Origin: Idiomarina baltica OS145
GTDB lineage: Bacteria; Pseudomonadota; Gammaproteobacteria; Enterobacterales; Alteromonadaceae
Direction: 5' to 3'
Assembly (NCBI RefSeq): GCF_000152885.1
Contig: NZ_CH672406.1
Coordinates: 125,720-189,719 of the forward strand
DNA length: 64,000 nt
Part shown: positions 54,725 to 64,000 of the stretch, piece by piece
Position numbering within the stretch: position 1 is the first letter of the stretch
Layout: each line of letters starts with the position of its first letter
Position numbers and translations under genes: made by a program
Notes under the pieces: model-generated
The model's input: the letters and a program-made list of their open reading frames with translations, nothing else
Database searches by the model: none
Told to the model about the DNA's origin: nothing

Positions 54725-55117
54725 TTAATTCGGTTTAATGATAAAGAAATTATACAACGCCATGGCTGCTGCGACACCTAGCACGCAGAGTCCCACGTTG
54801 AGTACGATATTTACTGAGGCTCGCCCCCACTCACCTTGAGTCGCCAACTGCACCACTTCAACCGAGAACGTGGAGAACGTTGTGAAGGCTCCGAGCAAGC
54901 CAACGCCGACAAATAACCGCACGGACTCTGAGAGTCCTTGATGTTGCACATGTGCGTATACAGCGCCTAATAAAAAAGAACCTATTATGTTAACGATCAA
55001 CGTCGCAAAAGGGAACCGCCAACCCGTGCTTAACATCAATAAAGCCACGCCGTGCCGTGCACTTGCGCCAATCGCGCCACCCGCGGCGACCATTAACCAT
55101 TGACTAAGGCTTGTCAT
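54725..55117 (-). CDS. crcB: Fluoride ion channel CrcB/Fluc
   Basis: A 130-aa four-TM fluoride exporter that works as an antiparallel dimer. Motifs: [31 protein letters not shown], and [15 protein letters not shown], which holds the Phe-box and Na-binding region. It overlaps rarA by 14 bases. No fluoride riboswitch is visible in front of it. Confidence 0.95.
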   Translation of the reverse strand: MTSLSQWLMVAAGGAIGASARHGVALLMLSTGWRFPFATLIVNIIGSFLLGAVYAHVQHQGLSESVRLFVGVGLLGAFTTFSTFSVEVVQLATQGEWGRASVNIVLNVGLCVLGVAAAMALYNFFIIKPN

Positions 55118-56459
55118 CAGACTTTCCTCGTTGCCATTCGCTACGTTCGTCTTGTTGACGAAGCCAGAGCAGTTTGTCTTTAATTTTTATTTCTAAACCA
55201 CGCGGTTCAGGCTGATAGAAGTATGCGTCTGCGAGCGCATCCGGTAAGTAGCGCTCTCCTGCCACATAGGCATTAGGATAATTATGAGCATAACGGTAAT
55301 CTTCACCGTAGCCTTGCTGTTTATGAATCTTGGTCGGTGCATTACGCAAATGGCTCGGTACCTCAGCCGTTGGATGAGCTTTTGCGGCCGCGATAGCCGC
55401 TTTAAACGCATTGTAAACGGCGTTACTTTTCGCAGCACTGGCACAATACACTACCGCTTGTGCAATTGCCCGTTCGCCTTCTGCGGGGCCGACACGGTGA
55501 AACGTATCCCATGCATTTAAGGCAATCTGTAATGCACGCGGGTCGGCATTACCGATATCTTCCGATGCAATGGCGAGTAGTCTTCTTGCGACAATCAAAG
55601 GGTCACCGCCCCCGACAAGAATACGTGCATACCAATACAGTGCGCCGTCGGGTGATGACCCACGCACTGACTTATGAAATGCCGATAAGATGTCGTAGAA
55701 ATGATCACCTTTATTATCAAAGGCCGCTTGCTGCTCGCCGACTGCGTGCAAGAGTAATTCAGTGTTAAGCTCAGCCTCGCCTTCGGATAAATAATCCGCT
55801 GCAACTTCAAGATAGTTGAGCATGCGGCGTGCATCACCGCCCGCTAAGTCCAGCAGCCTGTCTTCCGCTTCTGGGGTGAGCCTGATGTGACGCGCGCCTA
55901 GACCGCGCTCAGGATCTTGCAAGGTGCGCTGTAAAAGCGCTCGCAAATCTTCAGCCTTGATAGATTCAAGACGATACACGCGGGCGCGTGACAATAGTGC
56001 ATTGTTGAGCTCAAAACCGGGATTTTCAGTCGTTGCACCAACAAAGATTACCGTGCCATCTTCGATAAAAGGTAGGAAAGCATCTTGTTGGCTTTTATTA
56101 AACCGATGTACCTCATCGACAAACAGTAAGGTGCGGCGACCTTGTTGCTTAGCGCGCTGTTTTGCTTCATCAATGGCTTGGCGAATCTCTTTCACACCTG
56201 AGGTAATAGCACTTAAACGTGATACGGTCGCATCGGCGGAGGTCGCCATGAGTTCTGCCAGAGTGGTTTTGCCTGTTCCGGGCGGTCCCCACAAAATCAT
56301 TGAGTGCAAACGTCCTTGCGCGACCGCTTGCCACAGGGGTTTACCTTCGGCAAGTAGATGTGTTTGACCTACATACTCGTCCAGCGACTGCGCACGCATT
56401 CGCGCAGCCAGTGGCCTAAAGTCATGTTCTTCTTCAAACGCCAGTTCACCGTTGGTCAT
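55104..56459 (-). CDS. rarA: Replication-associated recombination ATPase RarA/MgsA
   Basis: About 451 aa, started at [22 protein letters not shown]. The AAA+ clamp-loader-like domain has Walker [15 protein letters not shown], Walker [17 protein letters not shown] and sensor [22 protein letters not shown]. The C-terminal tetramerisation domain ends [19 protein letters not shown]. Acts at stalled replication forks. It overlaps lolA by 14 bases. Confidence 0.97.
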   Translation of the reverse strand: MTNGELAFEEEHDFRPLAARMRAQSLDEYVGQTHLLAEGKPLWQAVAQGRLHSMILWGPPGTGKTTLAELMATSADATVSRLSAITSGVKEIRQAIDEAKQRAKQQGRRTLLFVDEVHRFNKSQQDAFLPFIEDGTVIFVGATTENPGFELNNALLSRARVYRLESIKAEDLRALLQRTLQDPERGLGARHIRLTPEAEDRLLDLAGGDARRMLNYLEVAADYLSEGEAELNTELLLHAVGEQQAAFDNKGDHFYDILSAFHKSVRGSSPDGALYWYARILVGGGDPLIVARRLLAIASEDIGNADPRALQIALNAWDTFHRVGPAEGERAIAQAVVYCASAAKSNAVYNAFKAAIAAAKAHPTAEVPSHLRNAPTKIHKQQGYGEDYRYAHNYPNAYVAGERYLPDALADAYFYQPEPRGLEIKIKDKLLWLRQQDERSEWQRGKSDDKP

Positions 56460-57060
56460 CGACCTCGACACCTTCAGGGATAGCAAATTGAAATAAGTCG
56501 GTCGGCAAGCGTTCGTTCATTACCACATCAGTGAGTGCGATAGTGGTGGTATCCCCTTGCTTTTGTTTAAGCACGATACGAGCCAACTTATCTCCGGTGA
56601 AGCTCAAGTTTAGCTCGCTACCAGTATTCTCGTTCACCACTTCAAACGCGCCCTCTGCACTGTCATAAGTCACGTCAAACTGCTGCCAACGCTCTTTTGA
56701 GCCTTCCATCAACAATAACAATGGACTGTTTTCAACTGCATTACTCTGGGCATAAACAGTGACTTGCTCAACAAACGGATTGTAGTACCAAACCGATTCA
56801 CCATCAGCGATAAGCAAGGTGTCATCGGGGGGATTACTACGCCAACGCAACATCGCAGGTCGTTGCAACGCCAGTTCACCGGTGAGGCTTTGTAATACCT
56901 CACCACTACTGCCGGTAACCGTTTGTTCAAAGCTGGCTTGCACACTCTCGAGTTGCTGCATTTTATCTTGCAACTGCTGTTTGGCTTGTTCTGTTGCCCA
57001 ACTTAAGGGGCTCATTACCACACTCGCGATAAGCGCCAGTGCGATTCCATACTGCTTCAT
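56446..57060 (-). CDS. lolA: Outer-membrane lipoprotein carrier LolA
   Basis: About 204 aa, started at [22 protein letters not shown], a clear signal peptide; the longer frame would overlap ftsK needlessly. The mature part matches Lol[61 protein letters not shown]. Carries lipoproteins through the periplasm from LolCDE to LolB. It lies directly after ftsK. Confidence 0.97.
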   Translation of the reverse strand: MKQYGIALALIASVVMSPLSWATEQAKQQLQDKMQQLESVQASFEQTVTGSSGEVLQSLTGELALQRPAMLRWRSNPPDDTLLIADGESVWYYNPFVEQVTVYAQSNAVENSPLLLLMEGSKERWQQFDVTYDSAEGAFEVVNENTGSELNLSFTGDKLARIVLKQKQGDTTTIALTDVVMNERLPTDLFQFAIPEGVEVDDQR

Positions 57061-57061
57061 A

Positions 57062-59541
57062 TTAATCCCTCGGTGGTCTCGGTGCGAGTACATCACGCTG
57101 GCCATTATTGCCAGCACTACTTACGACACCCGACATTTCCATTTGTTCGACGATACGCGCCGCGCGGTTATAACCAATTCTGAATTTACGTTGTACACTC
57201 GACACAGAAACACGCTGGGTCTCGGTCACGAAGGCAACCGCCTCATCATATAAAGGATCCGATTCAGCCTCGTCCATTTCTTGTTGCTCACCCGGTAATA
57301 ACGCGTCTTCGCCTTGATCACCCGAAAGGATTTCCTCGAGGTAATTCGGTTTACCGCGTTTCTTCCAATCGGCAACCACCGCGTGTACTTCGTGGTCATC
57401 AACAAAGGCGCCGTGCACACGAACGGGTGAACCGCTGCCCGGAGGCAAATACAACATATCACCCTGCCCTAATAGCTGCTCCGCGCCCGGTTGATCGAGA
57501 ATAGTGCGTGAGTCGACTTTTGACGATACTTGGAACGCAATACGCGTAGGAATATTGGCTTTAATCAAACCGGTAATAACATCCACCGATGGCCGCTGCG
57601 TTGCCAAAATTAAATGAATACCTGCGGCACGCGCTTTCTGCGCAATGCGCGCGATCAGTTCTTCGACTTTTTTACCGACAATCATCATCATATCGGCAAA
57701 TTCATCGATGACTACGACGATATTCGGCAGTTTTTCGAGCTCAGGCGGCATTTCATCCATCGAATCACCCGGCTTCCAAATAGGATCTTTGAGCGGTTCA
57801 CCCGCTTCTTTAGCGGCCACGACTTTGGCGTTGTAGCCTTTAAGATTGCGCACACCTAAGGCCGACATGAGTTTATAACGGCGTTCCATTTCGCCCACAC
57901 ACCAACGCAAGGCATTGGCGGCGTCTTTCATATCTGTGACCACTTCCGTCAGTAGGTGTGGAATCCCCTCATACACCGACAATTCGAGCATTTTCGGGTC
58001 AATCATAATCAGACGAACATCTTCCGGTGTGCTCTTGTAGAGCAAGCTTAAGATCATCACATTCACACCGACTGATTTACCCGAACCTGTTGTACCTGCC
58101 ACCAATAAGTGAGGCATCTTCGCCAAGTCAACAACCACAGGCGAACCGGCAATATTTTTACCAAGAATCATGGTCAGCGGCGATTGGGTGTTTTGAAACG
58201 CGTCGCGATGAATAACTTCACTGAGCTGAACCACTTCACGGTGTTTATTAGGTAACTCCAAACCAACATAGGATTTACCCGGAATGACTTCAACCACGCG
58301 CACGGCGACGGCTGATAGCGTACGAGCAATATCCTTCGCTAAGTTAGAAATCTTCGATACTTTAACACCGGGCGCAAGATCGAGCTCAAAGCGGGTGATC
58401 ACAGGACCTGGCTGCACGTTGGCAACGGTAACATCAACGCCAAAGTCTTTGAGAACGGTTTCAACCGTGCGTGACACTTGGTCAAGTTCTTCTTGTGTAA
58501 TGGGGTTCTCTTGCTTATTCGGTCTATCGAGCAACTCAATCGAAGGTAATGGTGGTAACGCTTCCGCCTCGTTACTTTGGGTATCGCCCTGCCCTGCTTG
58601 CTCGACTGGCGATTCAGGTTGTGCTTTGGTTTCCGTTGCGGCTTCAGGCTCACTGCGTTTACGTGCTTCCGCCGCCTGCTTAGAAAACCGAGGCGCATCG
58701 CTGTCGTCTAAGACAGGATCCGGTTCGAACGGCGGCTCGTCCTCTTTATCTATTTCGTGTTCATCTAATGCCGACAATGAAGGTAAGTTCAGTACAGGTT
58801 CTTGCTTGGCCTCCGCCTTTTGCTCTACTAATGTGGATTCATCCCAATCCGAGGTATCGAGTGTATCATCGTCGTGTTCGTTGTCAGCTGCTGCCTTTTT
58901 AGTATCGCGATCGTGACCTTTAGTGCCATCCGACTGCCATACGCTGCGAATACGTTCATAACACCACAGCGCGCCAGTAATGCATAATTCACCGAGCTTA
59001 TCGGCGACCTGCAGCCAGCTAATTCCGGTCACCAATGTCAGCCCGGTGGCTAAAAATGTCAGTAATAAGATGGTTGAGCCGACAAAATTCAAGTACGGCA
59101 TCACCGAGGCTGCGATTACGTCACCAAATACGCCCCGGCTGAAAAGTAATAAATATCATCAAAGTTAATAGAAGAGAGTGCGGCCGCACCAATGAGCGTG
59201 AGCATGGCACCAACGAGGCGCAAACTAACAGCCAGATAGTCGAGTTCGAGTAGTTGATGGGTTTTACGAAATAGCATATAACCCAGCCCGGCAAACGCGA
59301 AAGGCACTAAATAAGCTACAAACCCAAACGAAAATAGCAGTACATCGGCGAGCCATGCACCAACGGCGCCACCGGCATTATTAATAGAGCCTTCAAAGCC
59401 CGTCTGTGACCAACTCGGATCGGCGGGGTTAAAACTCACTAAAGCGAGAAATAGAAAAATCGCGAGCGCGCCGCTGATCAGTAAGCCAGCTTCTAATAAT
59501 CGTTGTACACCTGTCATTGCTCGTCTTATGCTTCCTGTCAT
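57062..59541 (-). CDS. ftsK: DNA translocase FtsK, with apparent frameshift
   Basis: Two frames together encode about 825 aa. The first (from 59541) has four TM helices of the divisome-anchoring domain and ends at 59116 after [13 protein letters not shown]. The second resumes with the last TM helix ([20 protein letters not shown]), an acidic linker (about 250 residues), the motor ([28 protein letters not shown]) and the gamma domain ([18 protein letters not shown]). One extra base in the C4 run at 59133-59136 would join them as [12 protein letters not shown]. Because ftsK is essential, a sequencing error is more likely than real loss. Confidence 0.93.
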
Positions 59542-59601
59542 TGGGATCTTATTATAGTGGAGGCTCTCTGCCCCCGATTGTAGCGAATCTCGCTATTAAT
59601 G

Positions 59602-60093
59602 TTAGCCCTTTACTAGAACTTTATTCTCTTGTTTTACTTCTTCCATTACAACATAGGTGCGCGATTCGTCGACACCCGGCATCATCAGCAAGGTTTCACC
59701 GAGTAATTTACGGTAAGCGCGCATGTCAGGTACCCGCGCCTTAATGAGGAAATCAAAGTCTCCTGCAACTAAATGACATTCCAGAATCTCTTCGGTTTTA
59801 CGCGCCGCGTCACTGAATTCAGCGAAAGCATCCGCCGATGTACGCGACAAGGTAATTTCGACGAACACCATCAAGTTAGCGCCGAGCTTGGCTGGGTTGA
59901 TACGGGCATGGTAACTCTCTATAACACCCTCTCGCTCAAGCTTTTTTACCCTTTCTAAACAAGCCGTTGCGCTCAACCCCACTCGCTTCGCAAGCGCCAC
60001 GTTGGCAATACGTCCATCGTCTTGCAGTATGCGTAAGATCTTACGGTCAATTCTGTCAATAGTGATTTCATCGGTGTTTTCTGGAAATCTCAT
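59602..60093 (-). CDS. lrp: Leucine-responsive regulatory protein
   Basis: A 163-aa Lrp/AsnC regulator, close to E. coli Lrp along its length: IDRKILRILQDDGRIANVALAKRVGLSATACLERVKKLEREGVI (winged HTH), then ECHLVAGDFDFLIKARVPDMRAYRKLLGETLLMMPGV and TYVVMEEVKQ (RAM domain). It is divergent from ald across 166 bases, so it probably controls alanine dehydrogenase as well as itself. Confidence 0.96.
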   Translation of the reverse strand: MRFPENTDEITIDRIDRKILRILQDDGRIANVALAKRVGLSATACLERVKKLEREGVIESYHARINPAKLGANLMVFVEITLSRTSADAFAEFSDAARKTEEILECHLVAGDFDFLIKARVPDMRAYRKLLGETLLMMPGVDESRTYVVMEEVKQENKVLVKG

Positions 60094-60259
60094 GATTTTA
60101 TCGCGTCATTTAATTAGTTAGCCCTAATATATCACTATAAACTAGGTTAAAAAAAGTGCGTAATCCAGTTTGTTTTCAGTCTATAATTGCGCCACGAAAT
60201 TTACCAATCACATCAGCAGATAAAACGCACTCAATGCGTGTCAATTATAGAGGGTGAGT

Positions 60260-61387
60260 ATGTTAATAGGTGTTCCTAAGGAAATTAAAAACCACGAGTA
60301 TCGTATCGGTTTAACGCCTGCAGCTGTTCGCGAATATGTTGCGAATGGTCACGACGTTATCGTTGAAAACAACGGCGGTGCTGCGATTGGTTTTACTAAC
60401 GAAGACTATCAAGCCGCAGGTGCTTCAATTGTTGAAACGCCAGAAGAGATCTTCGAGCGTGCTGATATGATTGTCAAAGTTAAGGAACCTCAGCCAAACG
60501 AATGTAAGATGTTACGTGAAGGCCAAATCCTTTACACCTTCTTGCACTTGGCACCTGATCCAACACAAACTAAATTATTGGCTGAATCAGGTTGTACTGC
60601 TATCGCATACGAGACAGTCACTGATAACCGCAATGGTCTTCCGCTTTTAGCACCTATGAGCGAAGTTGCGGGTCGCATGTCAATTCAAGCAGGCGCGCAT
60701 TACCTTGAAAAAGCGCACGGCGGCAGCGGCACATTGCTAGGTGGCGTTCCTGGCGTTGCGCCCGGCAAAGTACTCATCATCGGTGGTGGTGTTGTCGGAA
60801 CTAACGCTGCGAAAATGGCGTTGGGCTTAGGCGCTGACGTCACCATTCTTGACCGCTCATTGCCGCGTCTACGCGAGATCGATGATATCTTCAATGGTCA
60901 AGTCACCACGATCTACTCAACCGTAGATGCTATCGACAAGTATTCACGTGAAGCTGATTTAGTTGTTGGCGCAGTGCTGATTCCAGGCGCAGCGGCACCT
61001 AAACTCTTGACGCGCGAGCACATCAAAAACATGAAGCCAGGTTCAGTGTTGGTCGATGTTGCGATTGACCAAGGTGGTTGTTTCGAAACTTCATACGCAA
61101 CAACGCACCAAGATCCGGTATACGTGATTGATGATGTTGTTCACTACTGTGTTGCGAACATGCCAGGTGGTGTTGCACGCACTTCAACTATCGCGCTTAA
61201 CAATGCAACCTTGCCTTACGGTATCGCGTTGGCTAACAAAGGCAACCAAGCCATGTTAGAAAACGAGCATCTGTTGCGTGGTTTGAACATGCACGGTGGT
61301 AAAATCACTTATAAAGCGGTCCACGATGACTTAGGCGAAGAATTAAGCCTCGACTACATCGATCCGCGTGAAGCGCTCTCTAAATAA
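60260..61387 (+). CDS. ald: Alanine dehydrogenase
   Basis: A 375-aa NAD-dependent enzyme interconverting alanine and pyruvate plus ammonia. The start is ATG 60260 ([17 protein letters not shown]) behind agaggg; a GTG six bases earlier is less likely. Motifs: [62 protein letters not shown], and [17 protein letters not shown] strong terminator follows. Likely Lrp-regulated. Confidence 0.97.
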   Translation: MLIGVPKEIKNHEYRIGLTPAAVREYVANGHDVIVENNGGAAIGFTNEDYQAAGASIVETPEEIFERADMIVKVKEPQPNECKMLREGQILYTFLHLAPDPTQTKLLAESGCTAIAYETVTDNRNGLPLLAPMSEVAGRMSIQAGAHYLEKAHGGSGTLLGGVPGVAPGKVLIIGGGVVGTNAAKMALGLGADVTILDRSLPRLREIDDIFNGQVTTIYSTVDAIDKYSREADLVVGAVLIPGAAAPKLLTREHIKNMKPGSVLVDVAIDQGGCFETSYATTHQDPVYVIDDVVHYCVANMPGGVARTSTIALNNATLPYGIALANKGNQAMLENEHLLRGLNMHGGKITYKAVHDDLGEELSLDYIDPREALSK

Positions 61388-61414
61388 TTAGACAAGTAAG
61401 CGCAACTGAACAGA

Positions 61415-61444
61415 AAAGCTCACCTAAAATGGTGGGCTTTTTTT
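61415..61444 (+). terminator. Terminator after ald
   Basis: Arms agctcacc/ggtgggct (one G-T pair) with a 6-base loop, followed by seven T at 61438-61444. Confidence 0.93.
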
Positions 61445-61509
61445 ATGTTGTTCTTGTGCCTTTTCCTTGCAATCCATACAATCGACCCCATAGCTAAACA
61501 TATAACTGA

Positions 61510-62493
<984 letters not shown>

Positions 62494-62514
62494 TCCTATT
62501 CTGAGTCGCCGCCT

Positions 62515-63219
62515 ATGATAGTCGAGCTGAGTTCTAGCTCAGTCAGCTTTCCGCCAGTGTCGATGGCACTGGCAGAGCCTAACGGCTTACTTGCCGTGGG
62601 CGGCGACCTCTCAGAGGCACGCTTGGTGAGTGCCTATCGCTCAGGTATTTTCCCGTGGTTTGCGGCCGATGATCCGATTTTATGGTGGTCCCCCAATCCT
62701 CGCGCTGTTTTTGTACCTGGCGATATCCATTGCTCGCGTTCGTTAAAGAAAGCCATGCGACGCCAACCTTGGCGAGTCACACTGAACCGTGCCTTTGAAG
62801 AGGTAATTGATGAGTGTGCAACAATACGCGCCGAGCACGAAGGCACATGGATTACCGAACCTATGCGTGAGGCGTATATTGAACTGCATAGAAAAGGACA
62901 TGCCCATTCGGTTGAAGTTTGGCTAGATAATTCGTTGGTCGGTGGCTTATATGGTGTCAGTGTCGGTCGTCTGTTTTGTGGCGAAAGTATGTTTCACCGT
63001 GCGACTAACGCATCTAAAGTGGCTTTGCACTGTTTTGCGAACGCCTTTGTTGAGCACGGGGGTCAATTAATTGATTGCCAAATGGAAAATCCCCATTTAA
63101 CGTCACTCGGCGCGGTGCCAATGGCCCGCGAGCATTTTCTAGAGCAATTATTTGCGTTACGCGATCGCCCACTAACTGACGACTTTTGGTCGTTAGGAGA
63201 TATTAGTCGTTATTTATGA
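62515..63219 (+). CDS. aat: Leucyl/phenylalanyl-tRNA-protein transferase
   Basis: A 234-aa N-end-rule transferase adding Leu or Phe to N-terminal Lys/Arg of ClpS/ClpAP substrates. FPPVSMALAEPNGLLAVGGDLS, YRSGIFPWFAADDPILWWSPNPR, VGGLYGVSVGRLFCGESMFHRATNASKVAL, and DCQMENPHLTSLGA are family signatures. It overlaps bpt by four bases. Confidence 0.97.
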   Translation: MIVELSSSSVSFPPVSMALAEPNGLLAVGGDLSEARLVSAYRSGIFPWFAADDPILWWSPNPRAVFVPGDIHCSRSLKKAMRRQPWRVTLNRAFEEVIDECATIRAEHEGTWITEPMREAYIELHRKGHAHSVEVWLDNSLVGGLYGVSVGRLFCGESMFHRATNASKVALHCFANAFVEHGGQLIDCQMENPHLTSLGAVPMAREHFLEQLFALRDRPLTDDFWSLGDISRYL

Positions 63220-63935
63220 GTGTTAAACTCGGTATTACAGGCACCCGCCCCTGTGGTTATCTCAAGGATCAGGAAGAGCGTTTAATCGTTACCGTTGCCG
63301 ACGAAGAAACACCCATGAATGCTCATTTGTATGAGCACTTAATGGCACACGGGTTTCGTCGCAGCCATAACGATGTCTATCGTCCCCACTGTGAATCCTG
63401 CCAAGCCTGCGAATCGCTTCGTATACCGGTCAGCGATTTTAGTTTCAGCAAAAACCAAAAGCGAGTGTTAAATAAAAATCGCGATTTAGTACTTTCAGTT
63501 GTCGAAAAGCCTCAACCTGACTATACCTCACTCTTTTGTCGCTTTATTGAGGAACGTCACGCCGATGGCGCAATGTATCCGCCCGATCCAGAATCATTTT
63601 GGCTTTGGTGTGATGCTGATTGGATGAAGCCGCAGTTTTTTGAATGGCGCGATAGTGCGGGCGAGTTAATGATGGTGAGTATCGTTGATGTGCTCAGTTG
63701 TTCTAGCTCTGCCATGTACACATTTTTTGATCCGGATGAAGCTAAGCGTTCGCTAGGCACCTACTCTATTTTGAGTTTAATCGAGTGGACAGAGGCGCAA
63801 GGACTCGATTATCTCTACCTTGGATACCAAATTGATAACTGCGATAAGATGAACTACAAAGCCCGTTTTACACCAAATGAACGGCTTATTGGCAATCAAT
63901 GGAAAAAAGCGGTAAAATCTAACACACAAAAATGA
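63216..63935 (+). CDS. bpt: Aspartate/glutamate leucyltransferase
   Basis: A 239-aa Bpt (ATE-related) enzyme that adds Leu to N-terminal Asp or Glu. N-terminal Cys motif: HCESCQACESLRIPVSDFSFSKNQKRVLNKN. The C-terminal acyltransferase half has YTFFDPDEAKRSLGTYSILSLIEW and YLYLGYQIDNCDKMNYKARFTPNE. It shares ATGA with the end of aat, so the two N-end-rule transferases are made together. Confidence 0.97.
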   Translation: MSVKLGITGTRPCGYLKDQEERLIVTVADEETPMNAHLYEHLMAHGFRRSHNDVYRPHCESCQACESLRIPVSDFSFSKNQKRVLNKNRDLVLSVVEKPQPDYTSLFCRFIEERHADGAMYPPDPESFWLWCDADWMKPQFFEWRDSAGELMMVSIVDVLSCSSSAMYTFFDPDEAKRSLGTYSILSLIEWTEAQGLDYLYLGYQIDNCDKMNYKARFTPNERLIGNQWKKAVKSNTQK

Positions 63936-63984
63936 ACCCTATGCGTACAATGTGCGCTCATTAGTTAAATTCTAGAGGATTTTA

Positions 63985-64000
63985 ATGGCGAAAGAAGACA
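63985..64000 (+). CDS. infA: Translation initiation factor IF-1, 5' end only
   Basis: Only the first five codons, MAKED, are in the window, behind tctagagga. This opening and the place directly after aat-bpt match infA in many gammaproteobacteria. Confidence 0.85.

Noticed and set aside
54725..55117. Fluoride riboswitch before crcB
   Set aside because: crcB overlaps the end of rarA, leaving no leader for a riboswitch.
57062..59541. Genuinely split ftsK encoding two separate proteins
   Set aside because: The second frame begins in the middle of a TM domain and one added base restores a standard junction, so an indel or read error is simpler.

Overview
The window reads as a gammaproteobacterial chromosome, most likely a marine Alteromonadales-type organism (Idiomarina/Alteromonas/Shewanella relatives). 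The basis is the ordered housekeeping block at the right end: uvrY-like/uvrC/pgsA, tRNAs, yccA, tusDCBE, serS, crcB, rarA, lolA, ftsK, lrp, ald, trxB, aat, bpt and infA. The assignment rests on gene order and protein likeness only.

Layout. (1) 0.1-4.3 kb: a ChaN/TIKI-like exported protein, then an alpha/beta hydrolase - response regulator - histidine kinase operon on the minus strand. (2) 4.5-11.2 kb: an array of integron gene cassettes, all on the minus strand, separated by attC-like sites. No integron integrase is present, so it is a CALIN-type cluster. Cargo is a zinc-ribbon protein split by an IS407-type IS3-family element, a two-TM protein, a membrane-anchored Fic protein, a DUF5677-like protein and a BRCT/PD-(D/E)XK nuclease pair. 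(3) 11.3-21.9 kb: ordinary accessory chromosome with membrane proteins, a Coa1-like protein, a methyltransferase-HNH fusion, pirin, a kelch pseudogene, an FNR-like reductase and two outer-membrane barrels. It is peppered with a palindromic REP-like repeat that is locally expanded in tandem. (4) 21.97-45.0 kb: a 23-kb genomic island inserted at the 3' end of a tRNA-Leu gene. It is bounded by a 20-bp duplicated tRNA end, carries a P4-type integrase next to the tRNA, and has paired arm-type repeats near both ends. (5) 45-64 kb: conserved core genes.

Island content, left to right: a large unknown protein, a YfjJ/inovirus-Gp2-like protein, RadC, AlpA, three tandem Doc-fold proteins whose Fic motifs are ablated, an XRE regulator, a LysR/SDR/two-MDR redox cassette, a decayed IS3 element that has eaten into a KAP NTPase gene, an orphan frameshifted hsdR with its YgjP-like metalloprotease, a DUF2971 protein, and a compact operon of a catalytically altered sirtuin-like protein with a 155-aa partner and a 40-aa peptide. 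A short tyrosine recombinase follows, then a retron made of GNAT, PRTase-winged helix, ncRNA and reverse transcriptase.

The strongest candidates for an interesting system are the retron, whose a1/a2 inverted repeat and msr hairpins can be read directly, the sirtuin-like operon, and the trio of pseudo-Doc genes. Two single-base homopolymer frameshifts (hsdR and the essential ftsK) suggest that some breaks may be sequencing errors.
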